A stretch of DNA of 64,000 nt from Ischnura elegans (GCF_921293095.1 NC_060259.1:496001-560000), one strand, 5' to 3'. Positions 22,201 to 33,936 are shown, numbered from the stretch's first letter. Notes: generated from the sequence alone by a model not told the origin. Numbers and translations are program-made.

Positions 22201-22470
22201 ATGCCGTTAGCGATAAATATATGATGATCAGGACGCAAATAACTTCTTTTTACGAAGTAGAGCTAATAAAATACGACTGCTAGCAGACGACAACATCTCA
22301 TTTTCAATTTCTTCTAAAGGCAATGTTTTTTGTACATGGACTTTCTAACTGGCTGTCAATGAAATTAAAAGGCTATTAAATTGCTTCTTAGTGTTCAATT
22401 CAGTTAAAGGCATTTTAAATTCGTTGTTCCAGCGATCAAGTATTGTATTTGGTTCAATGCAATTTCGTAA
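19254..22470. other. Long stretch without a recognisable gene
   Basis: One 87-residue frame without an ATG start (20792-21055) has a hydrophobic C-terminal segment (VASVIWWDIIYGALAIVML) but no known motif or supporting splice sites. A donor-like GTAAGTA at about 20321 follows a GC-richer patch (19900-20180) that might be a gene leader. Neither is firm enough to call a gene. Confidence 0.35.
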
Positions 22471-22479
22471 TGCTGGACG

Positions 22480-22985
22480 CGCAAACACCCACTAGCACCA
22501 TCTATCGGCGATTCCCTCGCACGGAAGCTTTTGGGCCACCTAGCGGCCGGGAGTTGGAGGGGGCTGGTCGTGTGCTATGATACGAGCGCCCCCCCTTTCG
22601 TCGCCTTCAAACCACCTCGTGTCGCATGCCGTCGTAATTTTCGTCAAAGGTGTCGTCGGCCGGACGCTGATGAAGTTCCCGTCCCCAAGGCGACCGACGC
22701 GGGGCCGTTCCGAGGAATTCCTCCCTCGCCAGCGGCAACACACAAGACGGCCCTTGCACATTGGGTTAGTTCCGGCCTCTCGCCACCTCCGGAAGAGGCG
22801 CTTCTCTCGCTCCGTGCTCTCCCGTAGACGCTTTGAGCTCGTCATCTTTCGTCGAGCGTCATCCGGGAGGCGGGTGGCGAAATATGGGGGCGTGCCTTCC
22901 GGCTGGAGCCCAAAGTGGGACGGCGTATTTCATCTCCGAGGGCGAGGCTTAAGGAGGACGAAGGGGGTATCGCAAGTCTCCGAGA
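22480..22985. other. CpG-rich island, no gene identified
   Basis: Base composition changes sharply to GC-rich with many CG dinucleotides. Overlapping frames of 98-139 residues occur on both strands, as expected in GC-rich DNA with few stops; none shows a domain. It could be a promoter CpG island, a GC-rich repeat or an old LTR. No TG...CA ends with a target duplication were found. Confidence 0.4.
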
Positions 22986-24656
22986 ACCCATATTAATGAC
23001 TGAGTCAACAAAATAATAGGTACTACACATAAACAGAGACATAGAATTGGTATAAACGACTTGCTGTCGAGTAAACTCGCAGCAGTGGAAGCCTCAGAAG
23101 AATATATTCCATGTTTTTGCCGTCCTGGAAAGACGAAATGACTCAATACTGAACCAAAATGTCTGCTAAAATAATATTTTAGCATGTTTTTTCGGTAAGG
23201 TAAATTTGTAAGTTTAATTGGGGTTTCTTAAGACTGTTCAAACAAATTTTATTAATCATATCTTCGTCAATAGCCAAATAAGTACTCGGTCATTTGCAAA
23301 AAAAATTAAGCTAAAATTTGAATTGATTTTCCATCCATAAAAATGAGAGATGAATTATATTTTAACTTTTACCTTGAAACATCAAAAGTTATTCAAGTTT
23401 AAGAAGCTTCACTAAAACTATTAGGCTCCCAAAAGAGCCCTCCTGTCACCTTGAGCGGTGGAACGATGGGATGTTAATATGAGAAGAGTGGACCCCAAGA
23501 TAGGACAACAGGAGATGAAGAGGAACCGAACGCGCATGTTAAGCACTTAATTCCACTTTCTTTGGATTTCATGTGAGGAACGGATCCTCAACGAAACCCA
23601 AACGAAGGATAGTACAATCAGATCCATAAATTAAGTTAGTTTTCAATGATAGCAAGAATGTATTTCTCGCATATGCTCAACCCTTCTTTATTCCATTCAT
23701 AAATGTCTCGTAGAAAACGATTTTCCCCAAATATATGCACACTATGCAGTAGATATGGTAAGTAATATCCGAAGAAACTTCATTTATATGCAACGGTAAG
23801 TCTATAAATAACAATGAATAGCTATGTGTAAGGGTGTCCTGCCATATTTCCTAATAATGCATCTGCAATGATTAGTCAAAATATTGTTCTGATGTTTATG
23901 ATATTGCCTTTACTTTTTTAATATCTACCCATTTTTAATGACAGAGTTTATGTACTGACAAATCAAAAATAAGCATTTTTTATTTGTAAAATTGTATAAT
24001 ATTTTAATCATATCTTGATAGCTACGGTGCAGCTAACTTTATGCACATATTTAGCTGCAAAACATTTAGCAATAATTTATTAAAACCATAAGTCCCAACC
24101 AATCACCAGAAATGCGTAAAATTTTAGAAACGCAGCCATTTCCTAAGAGACATATTTCTTATTCAGGCAGACCTCGAACCTGCGACGATCCGTTTAAATT
24201 TCGTTAAGCTTAGTAGAATATTCTCTCCTTTGGGATGAATGGAAAGTGCGGATCAAAAGAGGTTTTTGCCGGGAGGAAATAGAGAAAGCAGGGGTGCAGG
24301 AGATCAAAGCGTGGAGATGGGAAGATACTTGGTCGGGGGGTGGGGGGTCCCTGTGGTCTCCTGTGTGACCCCTCTGGGGGGTCCATCCACTCAGGTTTTC
24401 ATGGTTGCAGAGAGTGAGGTGAGTGGGATGGGTGGAGAGGTCCAAACAGAAGGACTGACTCTGGGAGCGAGCCAGGCGACCTTTGGGGTTCAAAGAAGAC
24501 GAAATAGGAAGCAGCTCCCGAAGACGGACTGCATAAATAGAGCGAGAGAGGAAAAGGCAAAAGAGGAAATGCGGGTCGCCTCTTACTTCCGCCCCGGGGT
24601 CCCACAGGGGCGTATCTTAGTGCGGCGGTGAACTTTTCCTCCTGCGTAGTCTTAAT
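22986..24656. other. Gene-free stretch
   Basis: AT-rich apart from a G-rich patch at about 24290-24640. No gene, RNA or clear repeat is supported. Confidence 0.4.
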
Positions 24657-27194
24657 TAGGGATGAGTCGATTCCACTTTTTTTCGGTTCCGATTCCATCG
24701 ATTCTTACTCCTTATAGCAGGTGGGATTTTGATTTATCTGTGGTATTGAGGTCTTTAAAATTTAAGAATTGAATGGAATAAAATAACTAGGAATGGACGG
24801 ATCCAGGAGTTTTGGAGCCTCATCTTTCGAATCGGATATTTTCGACTCCAAATGCATTTTCAAATTACTGCCATTAAACAAAGTCATTATTCAAGTTTAT
24901 TCTGGGTACATACAATTAATACAATGCTTTTTAGATTTTCATAAACATATTAATATTTTTATAAATCAAAAATCATTTTCATAGGCTTTCAAGTTGTTTT
25001 TTAAAAACATCTTTACATGCTCAGAACTGTTATGCTTGGGTTTGGAAACGAAAATAGGAAAAATCTTAGGATGGACCACTGACCAGGGGCATAGCGAGAG
25101 GACCCCCCAAAATATAAAAACACAATTACTTTCCTTCACAAAAGGAAACAAAGTATTTAAAAATCATGAATTTACAAAAATGAAAAAAATGAATACTTGA
25201 AAAATGAATTTTTTTCCATAATGAAGGGTGTTAAAATTACTTTGAAACCCTTTCCTTTGTACCCTGTTGTTTAAAAATTTCCCCCCTTGGTTTTGGACTG
25301 CCCCTTAACAAAATTCCTGGTTACCCCTTGCCATCGACTGAATTCAAATTCATCGACTGGATTCATGCTGGATTTTCGTATTTTTCCGCGCTCATCTATT
25401 TTACCGTGATTATGCGGTGATTTTTTTCTAGCATGAGCGATTTATTTAGAGTCATGGACATGCGGAGGACTGCCGAGAAACATGGTGAGTCGGAGTCAAG
25501 GTGATCAGCGCGCCGCGTAAGCAACTTCTCCGGGCTCCATTCGGCCTGCATGAGGCCGCGGATATATGACTACGAATCTGGTGTTATCATCGAGTTGAAT
25601 CTCCATCGACTTGTACGCATACTAAAATAAGATTCTACTTTTTTGGATGATGATGGATTTTGCGCACAGGAGGCTCATTGTCGAAACTCCGATTGTCATT
25701 CTCTTTTGACATAAAATAGCACCAGAAAAAATCTTTGAATCGACAGCGATATCATCCAGCCGCACGTCGGTATATGGGCTCCGGGATATCTGGATTACGA
25801 TGCAAAATAATGTTGTTCCGTTAGGAAAGAATGCTTTCACTCATGATCATGACAGGGGAAACACTTCCTCGGTTCTTTCGCTGTTCCTCCGTGGAAACTG
25901 ACCTTGAAATGGATTACAGAAAGAATCTTCTAGTGAACTACGCAAATGATATTGGGCCTCGTTTGAAAAGAGTAAGTAGCCAACTGGAAAAATATTGGGC
26001 TAACAATGGACTACCCGTAGAGAATAGAGTTGAAAGGGGCATAAGCCGTCAATCGAATACATTAGGAGGAAACCATCATTGTAGCGGCCCTCGGAGGATA
26101 ACTCTTGTCATCAGTCGTCACATATCATTGAAGTTCATGAAGTGAAGGATAAGGTAGTTAGAGGTTATCAAGGGATGACTTAGCTCCATTAGACTGGATT
26201 TGATACAAAAAGTGTCTGGTGTTTGGATCAGAAGGGGAGCGAAACATTACGAGACGACAAATCACCCAGCTTGCGAGTTGAAGGTCCCAGCGCTGCATTC
26301 GCGGAAGAAAGCAGTTGAAGAAGCATTCCCCGGTAGATTCTATCGACTCTTGGTAAACTTTCATGAGACCCTTCTTGTTGATGAGCAGAAATTCGAAGAT
26401 TTGGATATCATTTGCATGAGCCGTCATGAAATAACGTTAAATCGGGCAAAAAGATCTTGTACGGGAAATATTTTTACGACCATAAATGCGGAAAAACGCA
26501 AAATGAGGAAACACTACATACGGATAATTTTTACAATTTCCTAATAGGAAATGAATCGGGACCGCAAAAAATAAACGCTAAATGCGGAAAAACGTTAAAT
26601 GCGAAGACGTTAAATCCGGATCCAACTGTATTTGAATATTCAAGCAATGATTTAATATTCGAATTCGATATTCGAGTTCAAGAAATCTGCTATTCGACCC
26701 ATCTCTAATTTCGATCTATTTTACTTTAAAATTGGTGGTCCAGATGAATTCTTGGGATGTGATTCATAATCGCAATAATTTGATTTGCCGTGACCAGCGG
26801 TTGATAAAAGAACGGAAAACGCATGCATTGCTTCACGATCCCGTGGTTTCAAATTTTTTTCTCTGAGAGTTGCTCATGAACACGAGGCATCTCAGGGTTT
26901 GTCTCTCTTGCCGACATTTTCATGTTTCCGAGGCCTCTTTAGGCAAGTTCGTCGCAACACCCGCGTGCCAGGCGTATTCTCTGCGCGGGCAAGGCTGGCA
27001 CCGCGGCCGCTTAGGAATGTAGCGGCCGCGTATGTAGGCCTATATGCCCCAAACTTATCGTCTAAGCTCAAAACATACATCTTCCTGGAATTGATGGAAT
27101 CGGAATCGACTTTAGGCGATCGATTCTCGATTCCGATTCCATGCCCGAGAATCGGTGGAATCGAGAATCGACATTTGGAATCGACTCAGCCCTA
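24657..27194 (+). mobile_element. hAT-like non-autonomous transposon (2.5 kb)
   Basis: The 8-bp duplication GTCTTAAT flanks the element on both sides (24649-24656, 27195-27202). The ends TAGGGATGAGTCGATTCC and its near complement GGAATCGACTCAGCCCTA are inverted repeats of about 18 bp. Both subterminal regions are packed with GAATCG motifs, as in hAT elements with repeated transposase sites. The first 700 bp recur in reverse at 42547-43294. No hAT transposase could be read inside; frames near 25831-26145 and 26200-26544 lack known motifs. A second terminus-like sequence (ATTCGACCCATCTCTA) at about 26693-26708 hints at a nested hAT-type insertion. Confidence 0.8.
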
Positions 27195-27202
27195 GTCTTA
27201 AT

Positions 27203-28825
27203 ACCCCCTGAGTGCATCCTACGCTGCGGCAACGTTAAATAGATGAACTCGGACCTCCCTTTCAGTTCCGGTATTGAAGTCATAATCCTGGCTGTTTTTT
27301 TTTATTCGCATCTATTACATGATGACTTGCACAGGAAAGAAAGGAATTTGACGAAGTAAGTCAAAAATCCCTGAGCGTAAATTAGACTTTCAATTATAAT
27401 TTTTTATAACGACTTGTTTGCCGTAAAATCGCAGAAAAAGGTCTTCTATTCTTCATTCCCGGCTGATTGCTTTTCTTTATCTCAGGTAACAATAATACCC
27501 AAGTATCTTCGTTGAACTAGCATTACATATGTTCTATCAAGTTAAACACAAAATCGATATTGCAATCGGCTATGCAGCCGGATCGACGATCGATATGCGA
27601 CGTTTCGATGGTCGAATCGTTCATCAGTCTCAGGGCTATCATCAACTAAGGACGATGGACGACTCGATCATCGAGATGTTGACAACCATGGAGATGTTGA
27701 CGCGGCAGCAAACCCGATAGCATTTTATCGACCTTATATTCCGGGAAATCATCACATTTTTCCACAACATACATGAATAAAGAGAATAGGGAGTAAGGCG
27801 GCAAGATATTTGTCAAAATCGGGGAATGAAAAAGTTATTTCAAGGATTTGTGGTAAGTAATAGTATTAGGCGGTTGAGAGCAAATTGAGTGAGCTGGGCT
27901 TAACTAATGCGCACTAAATACTCAAATCACTGAAAAACCTTTTCCTTTGTGTTTCCATACTCTTTTCCTCTTTTTTAAAGTAAGAACAAAGAAAAATTGG
28001 CAATAAAAGAGGAGGTTATTCAGCGATAATTGTCTTCTGAGCTTAAACATGAAGTATCCCAGTGTGGAAAGTTTTTGCAGAATTAAGTTTGAATTACTTC
28101 AAAGTATGTGCATAGTTGAATTAATTCAGAATGTATGTGCATAGATCGTGCTTAGAACATGCAAAGTCCGTTTCCCGCTGGACTAACTTTGAACATGCGC
28201 AAGGTGAACGTTCTCAGCACATTCTTTGAACTAAATTAGGGAACTAATTCGAAGATTGTTCATTTTGTACATTATTTCACTGATGTCCGCGGGTTTTACG
28301 ATCTCAGATGCCAACGGATTCTACAGAACACCTCCCAATTCACATGGAGTTCGAAGATTGTTTCATATTTTCCCCCCAAATGCCTACACAAGGTGCGAGC
28401 GATGGTCAATTGATTACTCAAGCCTTTATATAATTTAAAATTCACGGAAATTCTGAATTTTAAAATTTTGGCACGCAAATCAATAAGCTAGGTTTTATAA
28501 TAGGGAAAAAAACTTTCTTCTTATTTAACACAATAATAAAAAAATTCTGTTGATTCCACACCAGGCGAAGCTGATGGAAGGGAACATATGGAGTTGGGGT
28601 AGATACTCGCCCTTCTGTATCGAGTTGTTAAGAGACTATAAGGGCAGCGTGAGGACTTACGAATTGGTTAGCTGACTTGTAATGTAGCCAACTATTTGCG
28701 TATATCCTTAATGCATGTTTCTGAGTTTTCCTAGTATTTCTAACAGCATGCTTTGCACGATCTATCTTCATGAGCAGATTGCCTTCATTAGTAGTTGGCA
28801 AGTTGTACCTTTGAATGAATGAGGA
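27203..28825. other. Gene-free stretch with diffuse short repeats
   Basis: No gene is supported. Around 28025-28260 short motifs recur (GTATGTGCATAG twice; AAGTATCCCAGTG; ACTTTGAAC). They reappear near 34120-34790, which suggests fragments of one repeat family. Confidence 0.4.
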
Positions 28826-28943
28826 AGAAAAGTTTGTAAGAATGTGTAACATTTTTATGGCGGTGTGGTTAGCATGTGAGAATCCCCTTGCATTTTGATG
28901 ATTGATCACCCCCTGCCAAACACCCTAGAGGTGACTCATAGCC
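28826..28943 (-). repeat. Dispersed repeat, reverse copy
   Basis: Read in reverse it gives AGGTGTTTGGCAGGG-type sequence and shares landmarks in order with 39605-39735: CCTCTAGGGTGTTTGGCAGG, then a GCAAG-GG block, CACATGC, ACCACAC and a CATARAAATRTTAC block. It resembles a motif common in insect genomes, perhaps a SINE or LINE 3' end. Confidence 0.65.
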
Positions 28944-29604
28944 CCGTCGCCACTCCGGTCGCCAATGGCTACCCATATTGGTAACGCTGCGTTATAGCAT
29001 ACGGAGCTTCTAACACTAGGTCGCCAGTCTCCCGTTGCCACTCAGTAAGTACACATCGCTGGACAATGGGAAAAAAACGCGAAAAGCTCTTGCTACTGAA
29101 CTCGTTACTAAGTTAGTTAGCCAGTGCGACGCCAGCTAATGTCGCTGGCTACCTCGTCTAATAAGAGCCGAAATGTATATGTTGCGATTTAACGGCTCTG
29201 CAGAGCTTACGGGTGAAAGTAAAAAGAGTTGGGGGAAGGGGAAGGAGGGGAGGAGAATGAAGACGGGAGAATCTAAAGTTTGTAAAGAAATTATAACGTT
29301 CGCGGAAGCATGCCCAAAGAGTTGTTTTAGCGGCTTCAACTGACACCACCTACTCTGAATTGCAACTCCGTCACTCTTTCGTGAACTCGTGGTGAATGCA
29401 GTTGTGAGCTGAGAAGGGACCCCAGGAACTGGAGTGGAAGAGGCAGCTATCAATTGCAACCACTAACGCCGATTTATTCTAGGTGAGTACGTAGTATTTA
29501 CCATATTACTAAATTTGTTTCATTAGTTAATATATTTATTATTAGAATTTTTGGTTCTCAGATTAGATGTATGAATTTTGCGAGACTCTACACATAAGCT
29601 CACT
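28944..29604. other. Gene-free stretch; possible leader exon
   Basis: No protein motif was found. TCTAG|GTGAGTA near 29483 is a good splice donor after a GC-richer patch, so a non-coding first exon of the gene whose last exons are at 30652-31108 is conceivable but unproven. Confidence 0.3.
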
Positions 29605-30460
29605 TGTTGCATATTCGGTTTGTGGTGATCGGAGGATACTCTGCGTGGCGGGAATGGAGGCGTGACGCTACTTTTCCCGCCCTAGGGTGCGGGGGTCCAA
29701 GGGGCATTTCCGAGAATTTGGACCATGCACTGGGGTACACTCCCCTTTCCCGCTGCGACCCCTTCCCCCTCACGCGCACCCCCGGGAAGTGGACATATAG
29801 GGCAGAAATTCTGTCCCGCGTGGACAGTTTTTCATGGCAGTACAGTGAGTGCGTTAATGCTGGTGCCTGGGTTGGACGAGTTCGTCGTTCGAGGACTTCT
29901 GCGATTCTCCATCCGGGGACTCTTCGGGACCTTGACGCGGAAGCTGCGGTAGTTCTCGAGCAACAACTCGTGTGGGAATCGAACCGGGTACGACCAAGTC
30001 CACGACCATCAGCACCGCCTCTCCCTACTCGCCGCCACGTAAGTTCTATACCCAAGCATTCCACCTCCGTGCGCGCCAGCCTCAAATCCCCCCCGTGAAA
30101 GTGTACGAACGGAATAACAGCGAACAATAAAAGCTGAGTTAGTTACTCCCAATGAGCATTTGATTCGCTCTCCCTTCGGGACCTTATCCAGGCAGAAGAC
30201 CTACTAGTAGGTAGCAGTGTCGTCCCGTCGCGACATTTTGGTGTCACGTGAAAAATTAATTTATCCAAAATTCATTTTACTTTTCGGGGGCTTACTTTGC
30301 AGTGAATAATCTAAAGGACATTTACTCCGATTTTTTTGTTATTTTCGTTATTTTATTTTATTTTTGTGTGTGTTTTAATTTTGATATTACTTCAGTATGG
30401 CCTGGCCACAGGAAAATTTTCCTTTAGAACGAAACTCGAATCCATTATTTCGGCAGGAGC
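29605..30460 (+). mobile_element. LTR retrotransposon fossil: LTR plus leader
   Basis: A GC-rich block contains a TATA-like CATATAGGG near 29800, a poly(A) signal AATAAA near 30126, and ends in GCGACA at about 30235. TTTTGGTGTCACGTG follows at once and looks like a tRNA primer-binding site. After an AT-rich leader, a frame beginning MAWPQENFPLERN near 30396 could be the first residues of a gag protein. The rest of the element is absent and no second LTR is present, so it is a broken, partial copy. The left end is approximate; the family (Gypsy or BEL/Pao) is undecided. Confidence 0.45.
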
Positions 30461-30651
30461 ATAGCTCGCATTTAATTGATTTCTGTCTATCCGTATAACC
30501 ATAACCCCAAATGATTCAGAGAATTTACCTCATCTGCCATTCCCTACACCTAACTCCGCAATCCCTCACACTCTTGGGGGACAAGTATATTTTATTCCGT
30601 TATCTGCTTCCCTGCATTTCCATTAATAAAGAAGTTCGAACTTAATTTCAG

Positions 30652-31108
30652 ATCAAATTCATGATAGCCCTAGCTGGAGGAAAAAAAGGCCTGTTGATAT
30701 CGCCAACATTGTGATGGGGACAATAATGACTAATTATTGTGCTGCTCATTATGTGTGGGATGGTGTCCATAAAAGGGGGAAAGGAGATAAATTAGCCCTG
30801 AAATCATCATTGCCCGTGCTGGAGAAGTGCCTCCAAGGTTTGTTATTGAATTTCTGAATTATCTGCTGAATTATAGTTGCTTAGCGATCCAAAATCGTTT
30901 CAATGTACCAATAAATTTTTTTCTTGCAGAGATCATGGAAAGAGTGAGCACACCTAATATTCAGGGAAAGGAGGTGAAGAAATGTGCGGGTAGATTTTTA
31001 ACACTTGCACCATCACGGCAAGGCAAAAATGACCCGCCACTGGCATTTCCATGGACGTACAGACAGGCAGAGCCAATGGGGGAAGAGGCGAATGAAGAAG
31101 CCCATTAA
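30652..31108 (+). CDS. Last two exons of an unrecognised gene
   Basis: Exon a (30652-30837) and exon b (30930-31108) are bounded by acceptor AATTTCAG, donor G|GTTTGT, acceptor TTCTTGCAG and a TAA stop. The frame passes across the 92-bp intron. The joined part is about 121 residues, with VMGTIMTNYCAAHYVWDGVH, GDKLALKSSLPVLEKCLQ and KEVKKCAGRFLTLAPSRQ. The pattern of a Trp-Gly block followed by Leu-rich helices faintly recalls the DUF4806 C-terminal domain of insect transposon-linked proteins, but this is a weak resemblance. Upstream exons were not found and may have been lost or lie far upstream. It could be a host gene end or an exon of a transposon gene. Confidence 0.5.
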
Positions 31109-31431
31109 AAATTTCATTTTTAAGCTTCAACATAAGTATGCGTGCTTTGCCTATTTGCCGTGGAATAATTTTTATGTGGAAACAATTAGTATATATGTAT
31201 AATTGTGTATTCTTTTCATGCTTTGTGTTATCATCATCAATCATTCCTCAATTACTTTTATTCGCTCGCTTTCACATTGTTTCTATAATATTTGCCATTT
31301 AATATGAATGTCATTTTTTATGAACATAAATTTTTACATTAAATACCTATATTACATTATTATTTTATACCCTCCTTCTTGGATTTATTTCCAAAATGAA
31401 TGTACATAAGATTTCTCCTTCGCCTGTCCCT
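31109..31431. other. 3' flank of the exon pair
   Basis: AT-rich, likely the 3' UTR of the preceding gene. AATAAA-like signals are frequent and no single one stands out. Confidence 0.4.
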
Positions 31432-31818
31432 TAGGCCGGCCCTTATTTTTCAGAATTGCGAAAAGTTGTGTTTTCCTAGTCTCAAAATGATCCAAATGAA
31501 GTTTATATTCACATGTTAAAATTTGGTTACTTTAAAATAAGGGCAACCCGTGCCCCAAGGGCCCTAAGTACTGAGGACCCTCAATTGAGTTTTTTGGAGC
31601 AGAAAAAGTGCTATCCCTATGTAAAACGTAAAAGTAAAGGTCTTAAGGGCCGATTTTCTGTTTGTTTTTACCTATCTCTAAGCGTTTACGAGATATCGTC
31701 CGTCGTAATGCAATCCACCCCCCAGGGCGCTACCCCGCACCACGGCGCCGCTGAGGTACGCGCCGCACCACTTACTAGACACTTCCCCTCCACCCCCTCC
31801 CCTCCCTCGACAAAGTCT
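31432..31818 (+). repeat. Left arm of long-armed transposon copy A
   Basis: Near-identical inverted partner of 33550-33936. Both arms keep an open 111-residue frame with an ATG (31513-31848 here, 33856-33521 in the partner), including KIRATRAPRALSTEDPQL and CYPYVKRKSKGLKGRFSV. Whether this is translated is unknown. Confidence 0.9.
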
Positions 31819-32059
31819 TTACTCCCACTAGCAATATCTAGCCCCTAAAAAAAGTGCTTACTTTAGAAAGAATTAAATTGCAATGACAATATTTCCAATC
31901 CAATTGATCAATTTATTTTCACGCTAGTCATGAATTTCAGTAGATATCAACCAAAATAAAATAAATTTTCAGAGTACTTCTAATCTTTCACTGAAACCCC
32001 ATATTTGGCAATTAAAGTGTCTTTGCGCACTTTAGGGGTTGTATTTCGTTGAAAATTCG

Positions 32060-33286
32060 CACTTAGTAATAAATTTTTAAAGCTTTCTTCCTTAACTGAC
32101 TAAAAACCTTGAATTTGTTTCAACCCTCTCTCTGCACAATCATTCACCACTTGTGGACCGAGAATAATTTGCAAATAGTTCTTGGATGTTCATCCCATCC
32201 TGGCATGTGCGCATCAAATAATGGAGTGCATATTTACAATGTATTAAATAGCTTTCTCGAATTAGTGGTGACAAAATTTGATAAAGATACCTTAGTCATG
32301 TCTTTATGTTTATAGAATGCCTTCTTCGGTGGATCACATTTTCCCCCGCATGTCCTCAATACGGAGTATCACGTTTTCCTTGTTATACCTAGAAAAGGAT
32401 CCGTCAAAGAATGCCAGGCCTACAACTCCGCACTCAGGTACCACAAGTGGTTTGAAAACCTCTTTTGTACTGCTTTCGCTATGTCCAGGTTAACACTTTC
32501 GCAATTAACAATCCTTTTTAGGAACTGCGGGTCCCTGTTGGGAGCGGAGAACCACATCTTTTTCTTTCTTTTTGAATATATTGAAATCTATTCCACTAAT
32601 AACTGCAATTAGTGCTCCTCTTTGATTGCGTAAGAATTTTACTTCTTCAGCCCAAGCACATTTATCCGAGAGATTAACTGCACTTTCCTCCTCGGGCGTC
32701 AAAAATTCAATGGTACCGCTCCTTTCAATGTCAAACAAATCATCAAATTTTGTTACGAAAGATTCTCTTCTCTTCATATCCACTGTATTTCGCGCTCTCT
32801 CTTTATTTCGTCGCACGTTCATCCATTCTTTGCGTCATTTTTCTAGCTTTTCAATCGCTTTATTTTACCGTAATAGCAGGAATTCTCGTTTTGTACTATG
32901 GATGAAACGCATCTCTTACGGTTTTTCTCGCACTTAGTCTCATGCATTTTGAACCCATTAGGTGATAGAGAAAACACACAGTACTCTTCTCTCTGTAGGT
33001 AACTTTCAGCCAAGTTTTTCTTCACTTTCTTTTCCAACCAGTTCAATGCCTGGATTTAGTCTTGATTTCATGCCTTTCCTTGTTGGCCTATTCTTAAAAT
33101 GAATGTCACGTGTATTCATGATAAACTACTTATTTCGCCATTATTCTCCTTACATCCTAAAAAACTTAGCACTTCCTATCCTTTGCACATTGTACACTAG
33201 AACTATCTCTCCACTGTCCGTGAACTGACTGCCTCGTTTCTTCTTCCTTGAATATTTCTATCTACTGTTGGAGCCTTGGAAGCCAT
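32060..33286 (-). pseudogene. Decayed transposase of long-armed transposon copy A
   Basis: A candidate start MASKAPTVDRNIQGRRNE lies at 33286. Further along the reverse strand are NWLEKKVKKNLAESYLQ, FVTKFDDLFDIERSG, EEVKFLRNQRGA and, near 32150-32105, VVNDCAERGLKQIQGF. Several stops and frame changes separate the blocks. I recall KFDDLFDIAHA and NDxAERGVxLI as blocks of one widespread arthropod transposon protein, so the order and spacing support a shortened version of it. The middle of that protein appears to be missing. Copy B has the same gaps, which points to a deletion derivative that was itself mobile. Confidence 0.65.
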
Positions 33287-33549
33287 GTTCATCTCCTTCA
33301 TTCCTTCATAACTCACAGACACAATGCTTGTAATATTTTGTACATAAAGAGCATTTTGGAACTTGCTGGAATGGTTCGCGGCCGTATGGTGGCAACAAAT
33401 TAAGGTTTAAGGGGTCGGTGCCCAGTGCATAGGATGGCACTGAAGGGTTAAAATTGATATTGTAGGCTTAAACAACATTAATCATGACACAAGAGGAACG
33501 ACCTGTTCAACTCTGTACCACTAGCATGTAAATATTGTCATCAGGAGGA

Positions 33550-33936
33550 AAGTCTTTGTCGAAGGAGGGGAGGGGGTGTAGGGGAAGTGTCTAGTAAGTG
33601 GTGCGGCGCGTACCTCAGCGGCGCCGCGGTGCGGGGTAGCGCCCTGGGGGGTGGATTGCATTACGACGGACGATATCTCGTAAACGCTTAGAGATAGGTA
33701 AAAACAAACAGAAAATCGGCCCTTAAGACCTTTACTTTTACGTTTTACATAGGGATAGCACTTTTTCTGCTCCAAAAAACTCAATTGAGGGTCCTCAGTA
33801 CTTAGGGCCCTTGGGGCACGGGTTGCCCTTATTTTAAAGTAATCAAATTTTAACATGTGAATATAAACTTCATTTGGATCATTTTGAGACTAGGAAAACA
33901 CAACTTTTCAAAATTCTGAAAATATGGGCCGGCCTA
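33550..33936 (-). repeat. Right arm of long-armed transposon copy A
   Basis: Inverted partner of 31432-31818; see that entry. The two arms of this copy are more alike than either is to an arm of copy B. Confidence 0.9.

Larger units (their letters stand above)
31432..33936 (-). mobile_element. Long-armed DNA transposon, copy A (2.5 kb)
   Basis: CTGTCCCT is duplicated on both sides (31424-31431, 33937-33944). The ends are TAGGCCGGCCCTTA and its complement. Inverted arms of about 387 bp enclose a decayed reverse-strand transposase. A second copy lies in the opposite orientation at 46488-49029. The 8-bp duplication fits hAT-type integration, but the long GC-capped arms and the protein do not match a superfamily I can name with confidence. 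Confidence 0.88.

Noticed and set aside
22531-22996. Protein genes in the GC-rich island
   Set aside because: Overlapping frames on both strands without motifs or splice support, as expected where stop codons are rare.
25831-26544. A hAT transposase inside the 24657-27194 element
   Set aside because: The frames there lack hAT nuclease or dimerisation motifs; the element is best treated as non-autonomous.
29600-30127. A 164-175 residue protein on either strand
   Set aside because: Both strands are open at once in a GC-rich block that ends like an LTR with a primer-binding site.
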